A program made the translations under genes and the position numbers. Under the pieces are notes generated by a model that did no database searches, was not told the DNA's origin, and worked only from the letters and a program-made list of their open reading frames with translations. Shown piece by piece: positions 35,759 to 44,105 of a DNA stretch of 64,000 bases (position 1 is the stretch's first letter; the number at the start of each line of letters is the position of its first letter). This DNA is from Giesbergeria anulus. GTDB lineage: Bacteria > Pseudomonadota > Gammaproteobacteria > Burkholderiales > Burkholderiaceae_C. The stretch lies in NCBI RefSeq assembly GCF_900111115.1, contig NZ_FOGD01000003.1, positions 186,001-250,000 of the forward strand, read 5' to 3'.

Positions 35759-36852
35759 ATGGCCCCCAGCACCCGCGCGCCACGCGCGCCGGTCACGCTG
35801 GGCAGATTGCCGGGTGCCCCCAGTAGGGCTTGGCGGGCCAGCCAAGCAAAGGCGGCAGCCTCTACCTGTTGGGCGGGTAGCCCGTAGCTGCCGCTGGCTT
35901 GCACTTTCAGGGTGGGCAAGAGCGCTTGCAGGCGCGCCATCAGGTGTTGGTTAAATGCTCCACCACCGCACACCAGCAGCAAGTCACTGTGCGGGCCGTG
36001 ACTTTGCGCGCTGGCAGCACAGACCAAGGCGGTGAACTCGGTCAAAGTGGCCTGTACGTCCTGCGGGGCTAAATCGGCATAGCCTTCGAGTTTTGCCGCC
36101 AGCCAATCCAGATTGAACAGGTCACGGCCTGTGCTCTTGGGGGGCGGCTGGTGCAAAAAAGGCTCGGCTTGCAAGCGCTGCAACAAGGCTGGGATCACCT
36201 GCCCGCTGGCGGCCCAAGCGCCCGCATGGTCAAAAGGCTGGCCCATGTGGCGCTGGCACCAGCCATCCATCAGGGCATTACCGGGGCCACAGTCAAAACC
36301 GAGCACGCTGCCATCGGCAGCCAATACGCTGAGGTTGGATATGCCGCCGATATTGAGCACCAGTGTCTCTTGTCCCGGTCGGCCAAACACCTGCTGGTGA
36401 AAAGCAGGTACCAACGGCGCGCCTTGGCCGCCTGCGGCCACATCGCGGCTGCGCAAATCGGCCACCACGGTAATGCCGGTCAGTTCTGCCAGCAAGGCTG
36501 GACTATTGAGTTGCAGGGTATAGCCAGTGCCATCGTATTGTCCGGGGCGGTGGCGCACGGTCTGGCCGTGGGCACCGACGGCCCGAATGGTTTGGGCGGG
36601 TAAATCGCTAGCGGCCAGCAAGGCCCGCACCACCTGCGCATAAATGCGTGCCAAGGCATTGGCGGCCAGTGCGGCGCGGTGCAGTTCATCTGGGCCGCTG
36701 CGGTTGAGGGACAGCAGTTCGGCGCGCAGGTCTGGCGGCAGCTCTGCTGACTGGTAGTGCGTGACGGTGCAGCGCGAGCCAGAAAACTCGGCCAGCACCC
36801 CATCTACCCCATCGAGGGAGGTGCCTGACATCAGGCCGATATAGCGCTCCAT
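35746..36852 (-). CDS. anmK: Anhydro-N-acetylmuramic acid kinase AnmK
   Basis: AnmK opens and phosphorylates 1,6-anhydro-MurNAc recovered from peptidoglycan turnover to give MurNAc-6-phosphate. The 368-residue protein shows the family start YIGLMSGTSLDGVDGVLAEF, the catalytic segment AVGAHGQTVRHRPG, LNIGGISNLS, DCGPGNALMDGWC and the C-terminal LLVCGGGAFNQHLMARLQ. It lies next to a cell-wall M23 peptidase on the same strand (22 bases apart), so the two may be co-transcribed for wall remodelling and recycling. Confidence 0.95.
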   Translation of the reverse strand: MERYIGLMSGTSLDGVDGVLAEFSGSRCTVTHYQSAELPPDLRAELLSLNRSGPDELHRAALAANALARIYAQVVRALLAASDLPAQTIRAVGAHGQTVRHRPGQYDGTGYTLQLNSPALLAELTGITVVADLRSRDVAAGGQGAPLVPAFHQQVFGRPGQETLVLNIGGISNLSVLAADGSVLGFDCGPGNALMDGWCQRHMGQPFDHAGAWAASGQVIPALLQRLQAEPFLHQPPPKSTGRDLFNLDWLAAKLEGYADLAPQDVQATLTEFTALVCAASAQSHGPHSDLLLVCGGGAFNQHLMARLQALLPTLKVQASGSYGLPAQQVEAAAFAWLARQALLGAPGNLPSVTGARGARVLGAIYPA

Positions 36853-36874
36853 CGCTCGGGCCTAGCTTGCTTGT

Positions 36875-38239
36875 TTATTGTGCGCTGGCTTGGAACACCA
36901 AGTCGGCGGAGTTGAATTGCATGCGCATATTGGCTGCAAGGCGGTTAAATTCGGTGCGGTGGGCTGCCGCTACGGGTGCTGCTGCCTCGCTTTGCTTGGC
37001 GATCACCATGGGGTCTTGGTGGACGCCATTGACGCGGAACTCAAAGTGCAGGTGCGGGCCAGTAGCCCAGCCAGTAGCGCCCACCGCGCCAATGTTCTGG
37101 CCTTGGGATACGCTTTCGCCCTTGCGCACATCAATGCGGCTCAAGTGGGCATAGGCCGTCACGTGCTGGTTGCGGTGCTTGATAACTACGATGTTGCCAT
37201 AGCCGTTTTGCGTGCCAGCAAACTCCACCACGCCATCACCAATGGTGCGTACGGGGGTGCCAGCAGGGGCACCAAAGTCGGTACCCAAGTGGGCGCGCCA
37301 AGTTTGGTGGATGGGGTGGAACCGCATGGCAAAGCCACTGGTCACGCGTGAGAACTCCAGCGGCGAGCTGAGATAGGCGCGGCGCAGGCTTTGGCCTTCG
37401 AGGTTGAAGTAAGCACCCTTGTCAGCCCCTGGCGCTTGGAACCACACCGCTTGGTGGGTTTTGCCGTGGTTACGAAACTCGGCACTGAGCACGCGGCCAC
37501 TGCGCAGTGGCTCGCCGTCGGCTTCTAGCGTTTCGTAAACGACAGAAAAACGATCTCCCTTGCGCAGGGAGCGACGGAAGTCAATTTCTGTAGAGAAAAT
37601 CTCGGCCACTTGGGTGGCTACATTGTCTGGAATGTTGGCATCGTCGGTGGCAGCAAACAGCGAGCTATGAATGATGCCCCCAGCCAGCCGAGAGGAGACG
37701 GTCAGTGGGGCGGTTTCTAGGCGCGAGACGAGTTTGCCTTCGCTATTTTTTTCTACCACCAAGCGTGAGAACATGCCATTGTCTTCATGGGCCCAACGTG
37801 CCACCAAGCGCAGTAGGCGGTGGTCATCGGTGGTTTCGGCGCGTACGAGGCGACCATGGCGGCCTAGTAGATTTTGCTGGGTTAGGCTATCGCGGCGCAA
37901 AAAGGCTGCTGCTGCTGGATCGGCAATACCCAGACGGCGCAACAGGGATTCTGCGGTGTCAGTGTTGCGCACATTGTCGGCGCGGTACAAAGAGAAAGTG
38001 GCACCATCGCTCAAATCGGCCAAGGTGGAGCCGCTGGCCAGCGACTGCACGGGTTCCTCTACCAAGCGCACTGGCAAGTCGGCGGCGTCTGGCCCCAACG
38101 AGGCCACAGCAAAAGCACCACCGCCACCGGTCAACAGCACGGTGGCCAAGGCGGCGGTAATGCGTTTAGGGTGTTGTTGCAGGCTGTAAGAAATTCGCGA
38201 AAGCAGGGCCGCACTGGCGGTGGTAAAGCCGTTTTTCAA
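36875..38239 (-). CDS. M23-family peptidoglycan endopeptidase
   Basis: A periplasmic lysostaphin-type metallopeptidase or LytM-type protein of about 454 residues. A basic cytoplasmic N-terminus precedes one transmembrane/signal anchor (ITAALATVLLTGGGGAFAVA). The centre (about 90-270) resembles OapA/Csd3-type regulatory domains, with a RKGDRFSVVYETLEADGE segment. The C-terminal M23 domain has its zinc ligands in HLGTDFGAPAGTPV and GPHLHFEFRVNG, plus the intermediate His in YAHL. I propose TTG 38239, behind AGGGGA, as the start. The frame is open to 38311, but the added residues do not look like protein. It is divergent from tyrS. Confidence 0.9.
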   Translation of the reverse strand: MKNGFTTASAALLSRISYSLQQHPKRITAALATVLLTGGGGAFAVASLGPDAADLPVRLVEEPVQSLASGSTLADLSDGATFSLYRADNVRNTDTAESLLRRLGIADPAAAAFLRRDSLTQQNLLGRHGRLVRAETTDDHRLLRLVARWAHEDNGMFSRLVVEKNSEGKLVSRLETAPLTVSSRLAGGIIHSSLFAATDDANIPDNVATQVAEIFSTEIDFRRSLRKGDRFSVVYETLEADGEPLRSGRVLSAEFRNHGKTHQAVWFQAPGADKGAYFNLEGQSLRRAYLSSPLEFSRVTSGFAMRFHPIHQTWRAHLGTDFGAPAGTPVRTIGDGVVEFAGTQNGYGNIVVIKHRNQHVTAYAHLSRIDVRKGESVSQGQNIGAVGATGWATGPHLHFEFRVNGVHQDPMVIAKQSEAAAPVAAAHRTEFNRLAANMRMQFNSADLVFQASAQ

Positions 38240-38428
38240 AATGATTTCCCCTAGGTGAGCGTGTGTCCGGGGCAAAATTCCAGCACAAGCACTGGATGCG
38301 GCGGAGCGCACAAACTGACAGACTGCAGCGTCTCAGGTGTGCCTGAAAAGGTGGGCCACTAGAATCGGCCACTGCAAAGTGGGCGAAGTATAGCCAAGCC
38401 CATCGTCCAAGGTTGTAAAAAATAACAT

Positions 38429-39661
38429 ATGAATGACTCTTTTGTGACGTCGACCCCGTTGTCGGACGGGGTACGCCAAGCCCTAGAAACCTCGCTGCGC
38501 GGTGCGCAGGAACTGTTGCCCCAAGATGAATGGGTCAAAAAACTGGTGCGTGCTGAAACCACCGGCCAGCCCCTGCGCATCAAATTGGGCCTAGACCCCA
38601 CCGCCCCCGATATCCATATCGGCCACACGGTGGTGCTGAACAAAATGCGCCAATTGCAGGACTTGGGCCACCAAGTCATCTTTTTGATTGGTGATTTCAC
38701 CAGCTTGATTGGCGACCCTTCTGGGCGCAACAGCACACGGCCACCGCTCACGCCGGAGCAAATCAAGCTCAATGCCGAAACTTACTACCAGCAGGCCAGC
38801 TTGGTGCTAGACCCCGCGCGCACTGAAATCCGCTACAACAGCGAATGGTGCGAGCCGCTGGGGGCCAGTGGCATGATCCAACTGGCGGCCAAGTACACCG
38901 TGGCCCGCATGATGGAGCGCGATGATTTTCACAAGCGCTTCCACAGCGGCCAGTCCATTAGCGTGCATGAGTTTTTGTACCCGTTGATGCAAGGCTACGA
39001 TTCGGTGGCGCTTAAGTCCGATTTGGAGCTGGGCGGCACCGATCAAAAGTTCAACCTGCTGATGGGCCGCCATTTGCAAGAAGAATACGGCCAAGAGCCG
39101 CAGTGCGTGCTGACCATGCCGCTGTTGGTAGGGTTGGATGGCGTGGACAAAATGTCCAAGTCCAAGAACAACTATATTGGTATCACCGAAGAGGCCAACA
39201 GCATGTTTGCCAAGGTGCTGTCGATCTCTGACACGCTGATGTGGGACTGGTACACGCTGCTGTCGTTCAAGAGCTTGGCCGACATTGCCGCGCTCAAAGC
39301 CGAAGTAGCCGCAGGCCGCAACCCCAAAGAGGCCAAAGTGATGTTGGCTAAAGAGATTACGGCGCGCTTTCACAGTGTGGCGGCAGCGGATGCAGCCGAG
39401 CAAGACTTTATCAACCGCAGCAAGGGCGGTGTCCCCGATGAGATTCCAGAGGTGAGCCTGTCTGGCGCGCCCTTGGGCATTGGTGCTCTGCTCAAGCAGG
39501 CCAATCTGGCCCCGTCCACCAGCGAGGCCAATCGCCTCATTGACGGTGGCGGTGTGCGCGTCGATGGCAGCGTGGTCAGTGACCGGGGCCTGAAGGTGGC
39601 CGCTGGCACCTATGTGGTGCAGGTGGGCAAGCGCAAGTTTGCCCGCGTTGCACTGAGCTAA
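38429..39661 (+). CDS. tyrS: Tyrosyl-tRNA synthetase
   Basis: This enzyme charges tRNA-Tyr. The 410-residue protein has the class I signature in [33 protein letters not shown]-like [15 protein letters not shown] and the KMSKS loop [14 protein letters not shown]-terminal S4 RNA-binding domain runs from about residue 345 ([20 protein letters not shown]). The KFGKS-versus-KMSKS form and the [10 protein letters not shown] variant place it in the TyrRZ/TyrZ-like subgroup. The 190-bp region upstream is shared with the divergent M23 gene. Confidence 0.96.
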   Translation: MNDSFVTSTPLSDGVRQALETSLRGAQELLPQDEWVKKLVRAETTGQPLRIKLGLDPTAPDIHIGHTVVLNKMRQLQDLGHQVIFLIGDFTSLIGDPSGRNSTRPPLTPEQIKLNAETYYQQASLVLDPARTEIRYNSEWCEPLGASGMIQLAAKYTVARMMERDDFHKRFHSGQSISVHEFLYPLMQGYDSVALKSDLELGGTDQKFNLLMGRHLQEEYGQEPQCVLTMPLLVGLDGVDKMSKSKNNYIGITEEANSMFAKVLSISDTLMWDWYTLLSFKSLADIAALKAEVAAGRNPKEAKVMLAKEITARFHSVAAADAAEQDFINRSKGGVPDEIPEVSLSGAPLGIGALLKQANLAPSTSEANRLIDGGGVRVDGSVVSDRGLKVAAGTYVVQVGKRKFARVALS

Positions 39662-39677
39662 CCACGACAAGCCCATC

Positions 39678-41120
39678 ATGACATCACCTATCGATATCCT
39701 CATCATGGCTGCCGGTAAGGGCACCCGCATGAAAAGCCGCCGCCCAAAGGTGCTGCACCGGCTGGCTGGCCGTGCCCTGTTGCAGCATGTGTTGGATACG
39801 GCAGCGCAGTTGCAGCCGCGCAGTGCCATCGTCATTACGGGCCACGAAGCCGCTACCGTAGAAGCAGCGATGGCCGCATCCCACGGCCCCAGCGCCGACT
39901 TTGCTTTGAAATTTGCCCGCCAAGAGCCGCAATTGGGCACGGGCCATGCGGTGCAGCAGGCGGTGCCTTTGCTGGCCGGTGATGGCACCGTGCTGGTGTT
40001 GTCGGGCGATGTGCCGCTCACCCAAGGTGATACCCTGCGTGACCTGATTGCGGCTTCACAAACGGCGGTTGGTGGGGCGTTGGCCCTGCTCACTGTGACT
40101 TTGCCCGACCCTACCGGCTATGGCCGCATCGTGCGTGCTGCCACTGGTGCCGTGCAGGGCATTGTGGAGCACAAGGATGCCAGCGCGGCACAGCGCGCCA
40201 TCACCGAGGTGTACAGCGGCATCATGGCGGTGCCTGCACAGCGGTTGGCGGGCTGGTTGGCCCGGCTCACCAATACCAATGCCCAAGGCGAGTATTACCT
40301 GACCGATATCGTGGCGATGGCAGTGCAAGACGGTGTGCCCGTGGTGGGCCACTGCATTGCAGACGCCTTGCAAGTTGCGGGTGTGAACAGCCCCTTGCAA
40401 CTGGCCGAGTTGGAGCGTGCCCACCAGGGGCGTCAAGCCCGTGCGCTGATGGAGCAAGGGGTGCGGCTGGCCGACCCGGCCCGCTTTGATCTGCGTGACG
40501 ATGTGCGCTCAGGTGCCAAGGCCGCGCTGGTGTGCGGCCAAGATGTAGAGATTGATGTCGGCTGCATCTTTACCGGGCGCGTAGAGTTGGGCGAAGGCGT
40601 ACAAATTGGCGCGCACTGCTGCATTGCCAATGCGCGTATTGCTGCCGGAGCCATCATTCACCCCTATACCCACATAGATGGCGAAAAACTGGGGGTCAGT
40701 GTGGGTGAAGGCGCTTTGATTGGCCCCTTTGCCCGCTTGCGCCCCGGTGCCCAATTGGGCCCAGAGGTGCATATCGGCAACTTTGTCGAAGTCAAGAACA
40801 GCACGCTGGCCGCTGGTGCCAAGGCCAACCATCTGGCCTATTTAGGCGATGCCACGGTGGGTGAGCGGGTCAACTATGGCGCAGGCAGCATCACCGCCAA
40901 CTACGACGGTGCCAACAAGCACCGCACGGTGATTGAGGCCGATGTACATATCGGCAGCAACTGCGTACTGGTGGCACCACTGACCATCGGAGCCGGTGGC
41001 ACCGTGGGTGCTGGCACCACCCTGACCAAAGATGCGCCCCCTGGCAGCTTGAGCGTGGCCCGTGGCAAGCCGATCAACATTGCCCAATGGCAGCGCCCAG
41101 CCAAACAACCCAAAGGCTGA
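39678..41120 (+). CDS. glmU: Bifunctional UDP-GlcNAc pyrophosphorylase / GlcN-1-P acetyltransferase GlmU
   Basis: GlmU makes UDP-N-acetylglucosamine for peptidoglycan and LPS. The 480-residue protein has an N-terminal uridyltransferase domain, with IMAAGKGTRMKSRRPKVL, GTGHAVQQA and SGDVPLTQ. A long left-handed beta-helix acetyltransferase domain starts near residue 265, with the active-site His and the Lys region in GNFVEVKNSTLAAGAKANHL then YLGDATVGERVNYGAGSI. It lies 16 bases after tyrS and six bases before the histidine kinase, so the three form one unit. Confidence 0.97.
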   Translation: MTSPIDILIMAAGKGTRMKSRRPKVLHRLAGRALLQHVLDTAAQLQPRSAIVITGHEAATVEAAMAASHGPSADFALKFARQEPQLGTGHAVQQAVPLLAGDGTVLVLSGDVPLTQGDTLRDLIAASQTAVGGALALLTVTLPDPTGYGRIVRAATGAVQGIVEHKDASAAQRAITEVYSGIMAVPAQRLAGWLARLTNTNAQGEYYLTDIVAMAVQDGVPVVGHCIADALQVAGVNSPLQLAELERAHQGRQARALMEQGVRLADPARFDLRDDVRSGAKAALVCGQDVEIDVGCIFTGRVELGEGVQIGAHCCIANARIAAGAIIHPYTHIDGEKLGVSVGEGALIGPFARLRPGAQLGPEVHIGNFVEVKNSTLAAGAKANHLAYLGDATVGERVNYGAGSITANYDGANKHRTVIEADVHIGSNCVLVAPLTIGAGGTVGAGTTLTKDAPPGSLSVARGKPINIAQWQRPAKQPKG

Positions 41121-41126
41121 GGCCAC

Positions 41127-41903
41127 ATGACGCCGCCCACGCCCAGCACCGAGCAAGAAGTGGCGCAGTTGCGCATGCTGCTGGCGCAGCGCGAGCGTCA
41201 ATTGGCCGAGATAAGCCAAGCCTACGAGGATTTTCTGCGTGCCGTATCGCACGATTTGCGTGCGCCGCTGCGCCATGTTACCTCCTATGGCACCCTGCTG
41301 GCCGAGGTGTTGCCAGAGGCCGGGTTGCAAGGCCCCGCTTGGGAAGAAGCCGAGGAGTTTCTGGGCACCATGAACCAATCGGCACGGCGCATGGGCCAGA
41401 TGCTCGATGGCCTGCTGGCCTTGTCGCGCATCGTGCGTGCGCCGCTACAACGCCAGCCGGTGGCCTTGGCGGCTTTGTTGGCCGAGGTGCAAACCGAGCT
41501 GGCTGCGCGCACGGCGCAGCGCAGCATTGAGTGGCAAGCACAATTACAAACCGCCCACGTCGAGGCTGATGCCGCCCTGCTGCGTCAATTGCTGCGGCAA
41601 CTGCTGGACAATGCGCTCAAGTTCACACAATCGCGGTCACCGGCGCGCATTGCCATTGCCTGTTGGCGCAACACCGAGGGCCAAGTGGGCTTGCGCATCC
41701 AAGACAATGGCGTCGGTTTCAATCCAGCGCAAGCGGCAGGGCTGTTTGGCTTGTTTCAGCGCCTGCACCGTGAAAACGAGTTTGAGGGCGTGGGGGCCGG
41801 TTTAGCAGCGGTGCGTGCCATTGCCAAGCGCCACGGTGGTGATGCACAGGCCAGCGCCATCCTTGGCGAGGGCTGTACTGTCACGGTGACTTGGCCGGGT
41901 TAG
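41127..41903 (+). CDS. Small soluble histidine kinase (phytochrome-like transmitter)
   Basis: A 258-residue transmitter without any sensor domain. A short coiled coil (QLRMLLAQRERQLAEISQ) leads into a HisKA domain with H42 in AVSHDLRAPLRHVTSYG. An HATPase domain follows, with DNALKFTQSR, IQDNGVGFNPAQAAGLFGLF and a slightly degenerate G2 box GVGAGLAAV (usually GTGIGLA). The 'LF.pFQRLH...FEG.GiGLA.V..I..RHGG' pattern resembles bacteriophytochrome-type transmitters, which normally follow a PAS/GAF/PHY module. No response regulator is adjacent. Its last four bases overlap the convergent deacetylase gene. Confidence 0.87.
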   Translation: MTPPTPSTEQEVAQLRMLLAQRERQLAEISQAYEDFLRAVSHDLRAPLRHVTSYGTLLAEVLPEAGLQGPAWEEAEEFLGTMNQSARRMGQMLDGLLALSRIVRAPLQRQPVALAALLAEVQTELAARTAQRSIEWQAQLQTAHVEADAALLRQLLRQLLDNALKFTQSRSPARIAIACWRNTEGQVGLRIQDNGVGFNPAQAAGLFGLFQRLHRENEFEGVGAGLAAVRAIAKRHGGDAQASAILGEGCTVTVTWPG

Positions 41904-42709
41904 CTCTTAGGTGTTTGGGGTAGGGATTCGCCCTGCACCAGCACCACCCCAAGGCGCTGCAATAAAGCAGCAAATTCGGGCGAGGCCAAATAGGCGTATT
42001 CCACCGCCCGCTGGCTGCCAATGGCATCGCCCGGCACTGGGGTGCTGGCTGGGTGGCACATCAGCAAGGTGCCCTCCGTGGCTTGTGCCAGCCATTGCAC
42101 CATGTGTGCGCCATAGGCTGCTGGCGTGGTGGCATCAAAGCCATACACCCCGGCAAAAGCCGGGTGGTGGCGTACCCCCGCCCGCACCAGATGGCGGCGC
42201 AGGCTCCAGCCCCCCAACACGGCCAGTACCGTGGCCTTGTCTGGCCCTAGCCGCACAGGCAGGGTAGAGCGCACCCAAGGCTGATGGCTGCCATAGCGGG
42301 CGTGCAGCACTTGCAACAAGGCGGTGCGTACCCCCGGCAGTTGGTGGACATGCTGGTGGCCGTCAATAAAATCGGGGGCGGTGCCCAAGTGCTGCTCAAA
42401 GGCATCCAACTGGCTGTGCAAGATGGGGGCGATCAGCGCCGGGCGCAACTGCCCACCGTAGGCCCGCGCCAGCACCTGTACCAGACTGGGGGCCGCAGTG
42501 CAGCCATGCCCCTCGGTCAAATTAAAGTGCAGGCCCACTTGCAACGCTGGGCGCAGGGGTGGCAGCAGCTGGGCTGCTTCCGGCCAGCGCGGAGAGGTGG
42601 TCATGCAACTGGTGGCGCTTAGTCGGCCTCTTTGGGCCAGCGCCACCACGGCGGTATCGACTGCCGGGTGCAAGGCAAAATCATCGGCACACAGGGTGAT
42701 GTGTTTCAT
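41900..42709 (-). CDS. ChbG/HpnK (YdjC)-family carbohydrate deacetylase
   Basis: A 269-residue metal-dependent deacetylase of the YdjC fold, which removes acetyl groups from N-acetyl sugars in chitooligosaccharides, hopanoid glycolipids or lipid-linked sugars. Metal ligands are seen in LCADDFALHPAVD (the DD pair), GLHFNLTEGH and FIDGHQHVHQLP. The start at 42709 overlaps the gtrA stop by four bases (ATGA). It is the last gene of a four-gene minus-strand operon with GT39, GT2 and GtrA genes, so its substrate is probably the sugar moved by that system. The pairing of GT2, GtrA and a deacetylase suggests removal of an acetyl group from a lipid-carried amino sugar, as in aminosugar decoration of lipid A. 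Confidence 0.88.
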   Translation of the reverse strand: MKHITLCADDFALHPAVDTAVVALAQRGRLSATSCMTTSPRWPEAAQLLPPLRPALQVGLHFNLTEGHGCTAAPSLVQVLARAYGGQLRPALIAPILHSQLDAFEQHLGTAPDFIDGHQHVHQLPGVRTALLQVLHARYGSHQPWVRSTLPVRLGPDKATVLAVLGGWSLRRHLVRAGVRHHPAFAGVYGFDATTPAAYGAHMVQWLAQATEGTLLMCHPASTPVPGDAIGSQRAVEYAYLASPEFAALLQRLGVVLVQGESLPQTPKS

Positions 42710-43116
42710 GGGGCTGGCTGGGCAAAGGCCCACAATTTGCTGCTGATAAAGGTGCCCACCGCCACTGCCAGCAGCACCAAAAACAAGCTGATGAGGTAGT
42801 GCCACGGCAGCCAGCGCAAGGCAGCAAAGTAGAGCACTTCATTAACCACAAAGGCTGCACAGGCTACGACAAAAAAGCGCGGCAGCGCCTGCCGGTGTGC
42901 CACGCCTGTATGCGCAAACGTGAGCAGTGTATGGCCGCCGTAACTGACCCAGAACGCCAGCAAAAAGGCCAGCACATTGGCTGCCAACGGCGGCCAATGC
43001 AAGCCCTGCACCAGCAGCGCCACTACCAGCAAATGCGTACTGGCGGCGGCACCGCCCACGGCCATAAAACGCAAGGGCTGCGGCCAGCCGCGCAGCCACA
43101 TTAGCAAGGCTTTCAT
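42706..43116 (-). CDS. GtrA-family membrane protein
   Basis: A 136-residue protein with four transmembrane helices. It opens PLRFMAVGGAAASTHLLVVA and continues with AANVLAFLLAFWVSYGGHTLL, which is the GtrA signature, and a final helix near LISLFLVLLAVAVGTFISSK. GtrA proteins are thought to flip undecaprenyl-phosphate-linked sugars. It overlaps both neighbours by four bases, matching the common gtrA-gtrB arrangement with the GT2 gene upstream. Confidence 0.9.
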   Translation of the reverse strand: MKALLMWLRGWPQPLRFMAVGGAAASTHLLVVALLVQGLHWPPLAANVLAFLLAFWVSYGGHTLLTFAHTGVAHRQALPRFFVVACAAFVVNEVLYFAALRWLPWHYLISLFLVLLAVAVGTFISSKLWAFAQPAP

Positions 43117-44105
43117 GGGTGGGGCGGGGCCAGTGGGCTGTGGTCTTCGTCTTGCGCGAGCAAATACACCGGGCGTTGTTTCACCTCTTCGTAGATGCGG
43201 CCAATGTATTCGCCCAAAATACCAATCGACAGCAACTGCACCCCCGAAAACAACATCACGCTGGCCGCCAACGTGGGCCAGCCGCCCACTGCGTTGCCAA
43301 ACAACAGTGTGCTAATGGTGATCCACAGGCCATAGGCGATGGCCAACAGTGAAATGCAGCCTCCGGCCACGCTCCAAAAACGCAGCGGCAGCGTCGTAAA
43401 AGAGGTCAGGCCCAACAGCGCCAGCGCTCCTAAGCGCCGCAGGCTAAAGCTAGACTGGCCGCTAAAACGCTCAGCGGGCACAAAGGGCAGCGCCACCGTC
43501 GTAAATCCAACCCAAGCGTATAGCCCTTTCATAAAGCGGTTGCGCTCCGGCAGGGCCTTGAGGGCATCGACCACCTTGCGGTCCATCAGCCGAAAATCTC
43601 CGGCATTGCGCGGCATCTGTACGCTAGAGCCCCAGTTCATGAGCCGGTAAAAGACATTGGTGCCCAAGCGCTTGAGGCTGCTCTCGGCTGCCCGGTCGGC
43701 AATCACACCATAGACCATGTCGTAACCATTGCGCCAGAGATCAACCATACGTGGCACCAGCTCCAGCGGGTGCTGAAAATCGGCATCAATCAGCAGTACG
43801 GCATTGCCCCGCGCGTGATCTACTCCCGCCGATAGTGCTGCCTCTTTGCCAAAATTGCGCGAAAACTCCAAGTAGCGCACCCCCAGCGCCTGTGCTTGCG
43901 CCAGCGCCACCTCGCGCGTGGCATCGCGGCTGCCATCGTTAATCACCAGAATTTCAAAATCGCTGGTCAGGGCTGCCGCACAGGCGTGCAAGGCTTGTAA
44001 AAATTCAGCCAGATGACCAGCCTCGTTGTAGGCAGGCACCACGCAGCTCAGGCGCAGTGGCGGACGCGGATGCAGGGGTGTCATGGGAGGGGCAGAAGAA
44101 CTCAT
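43113..44105 (-). CDS. Glycosyltransferase family 2 (GtrB/ArnC/DPM1-like)
   Basis: A polyprenyl-phosphate glycosyltransferase of 330 residues. The GT-A domain has CVVPAYNEAGHLAEFLQAL, ILVINDGSRDATREVAL, SRNFGKEAALSAGVDHARG and the nucleotide-sugar/metal motif LLIDADFQHPLEL. Two C-terminal transmembrane helices (near residues 232-260 and 270-295) are typical of GtrB and ArnC. It would attach a sugar from a nucleotide donor to undecaprenyl phosphate on the cytoplasmic face, for flipping by the adjacent GtrA protein and use by the GT39 enzyme. It overlaps both neighbouring genes by four bases. Confidence 0.93.
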   Translation of the reverse strand: MSSSAPPMTPLHPRPPLRLSCVVPAYNEAGHLAEFLQALHACAAALTSDFEILVINDGSRDATREVALAQAQALGVRYLEFSRNFGKEAALSAGVDHARGNAVLLIDADFQHPLELVPRMVDLWRNGYDMVYGVIADRAAESSLKRLGTNVFYRLMNWGSSVQMPRNAGDFRLMDRKVVDALKALPERNRFMKGLYAWVGFTTVALPFVPAERFSGQSSFSLRRLGALALLGLTSFTTLPLRFWSVAGGCISLLAIAYGLWITISTLLFGNAVGGWPTLAASVMLFSGVQLLSIGILGEYIGRIYEEVKQRPVYLLAQDEDHSPLAPPHP

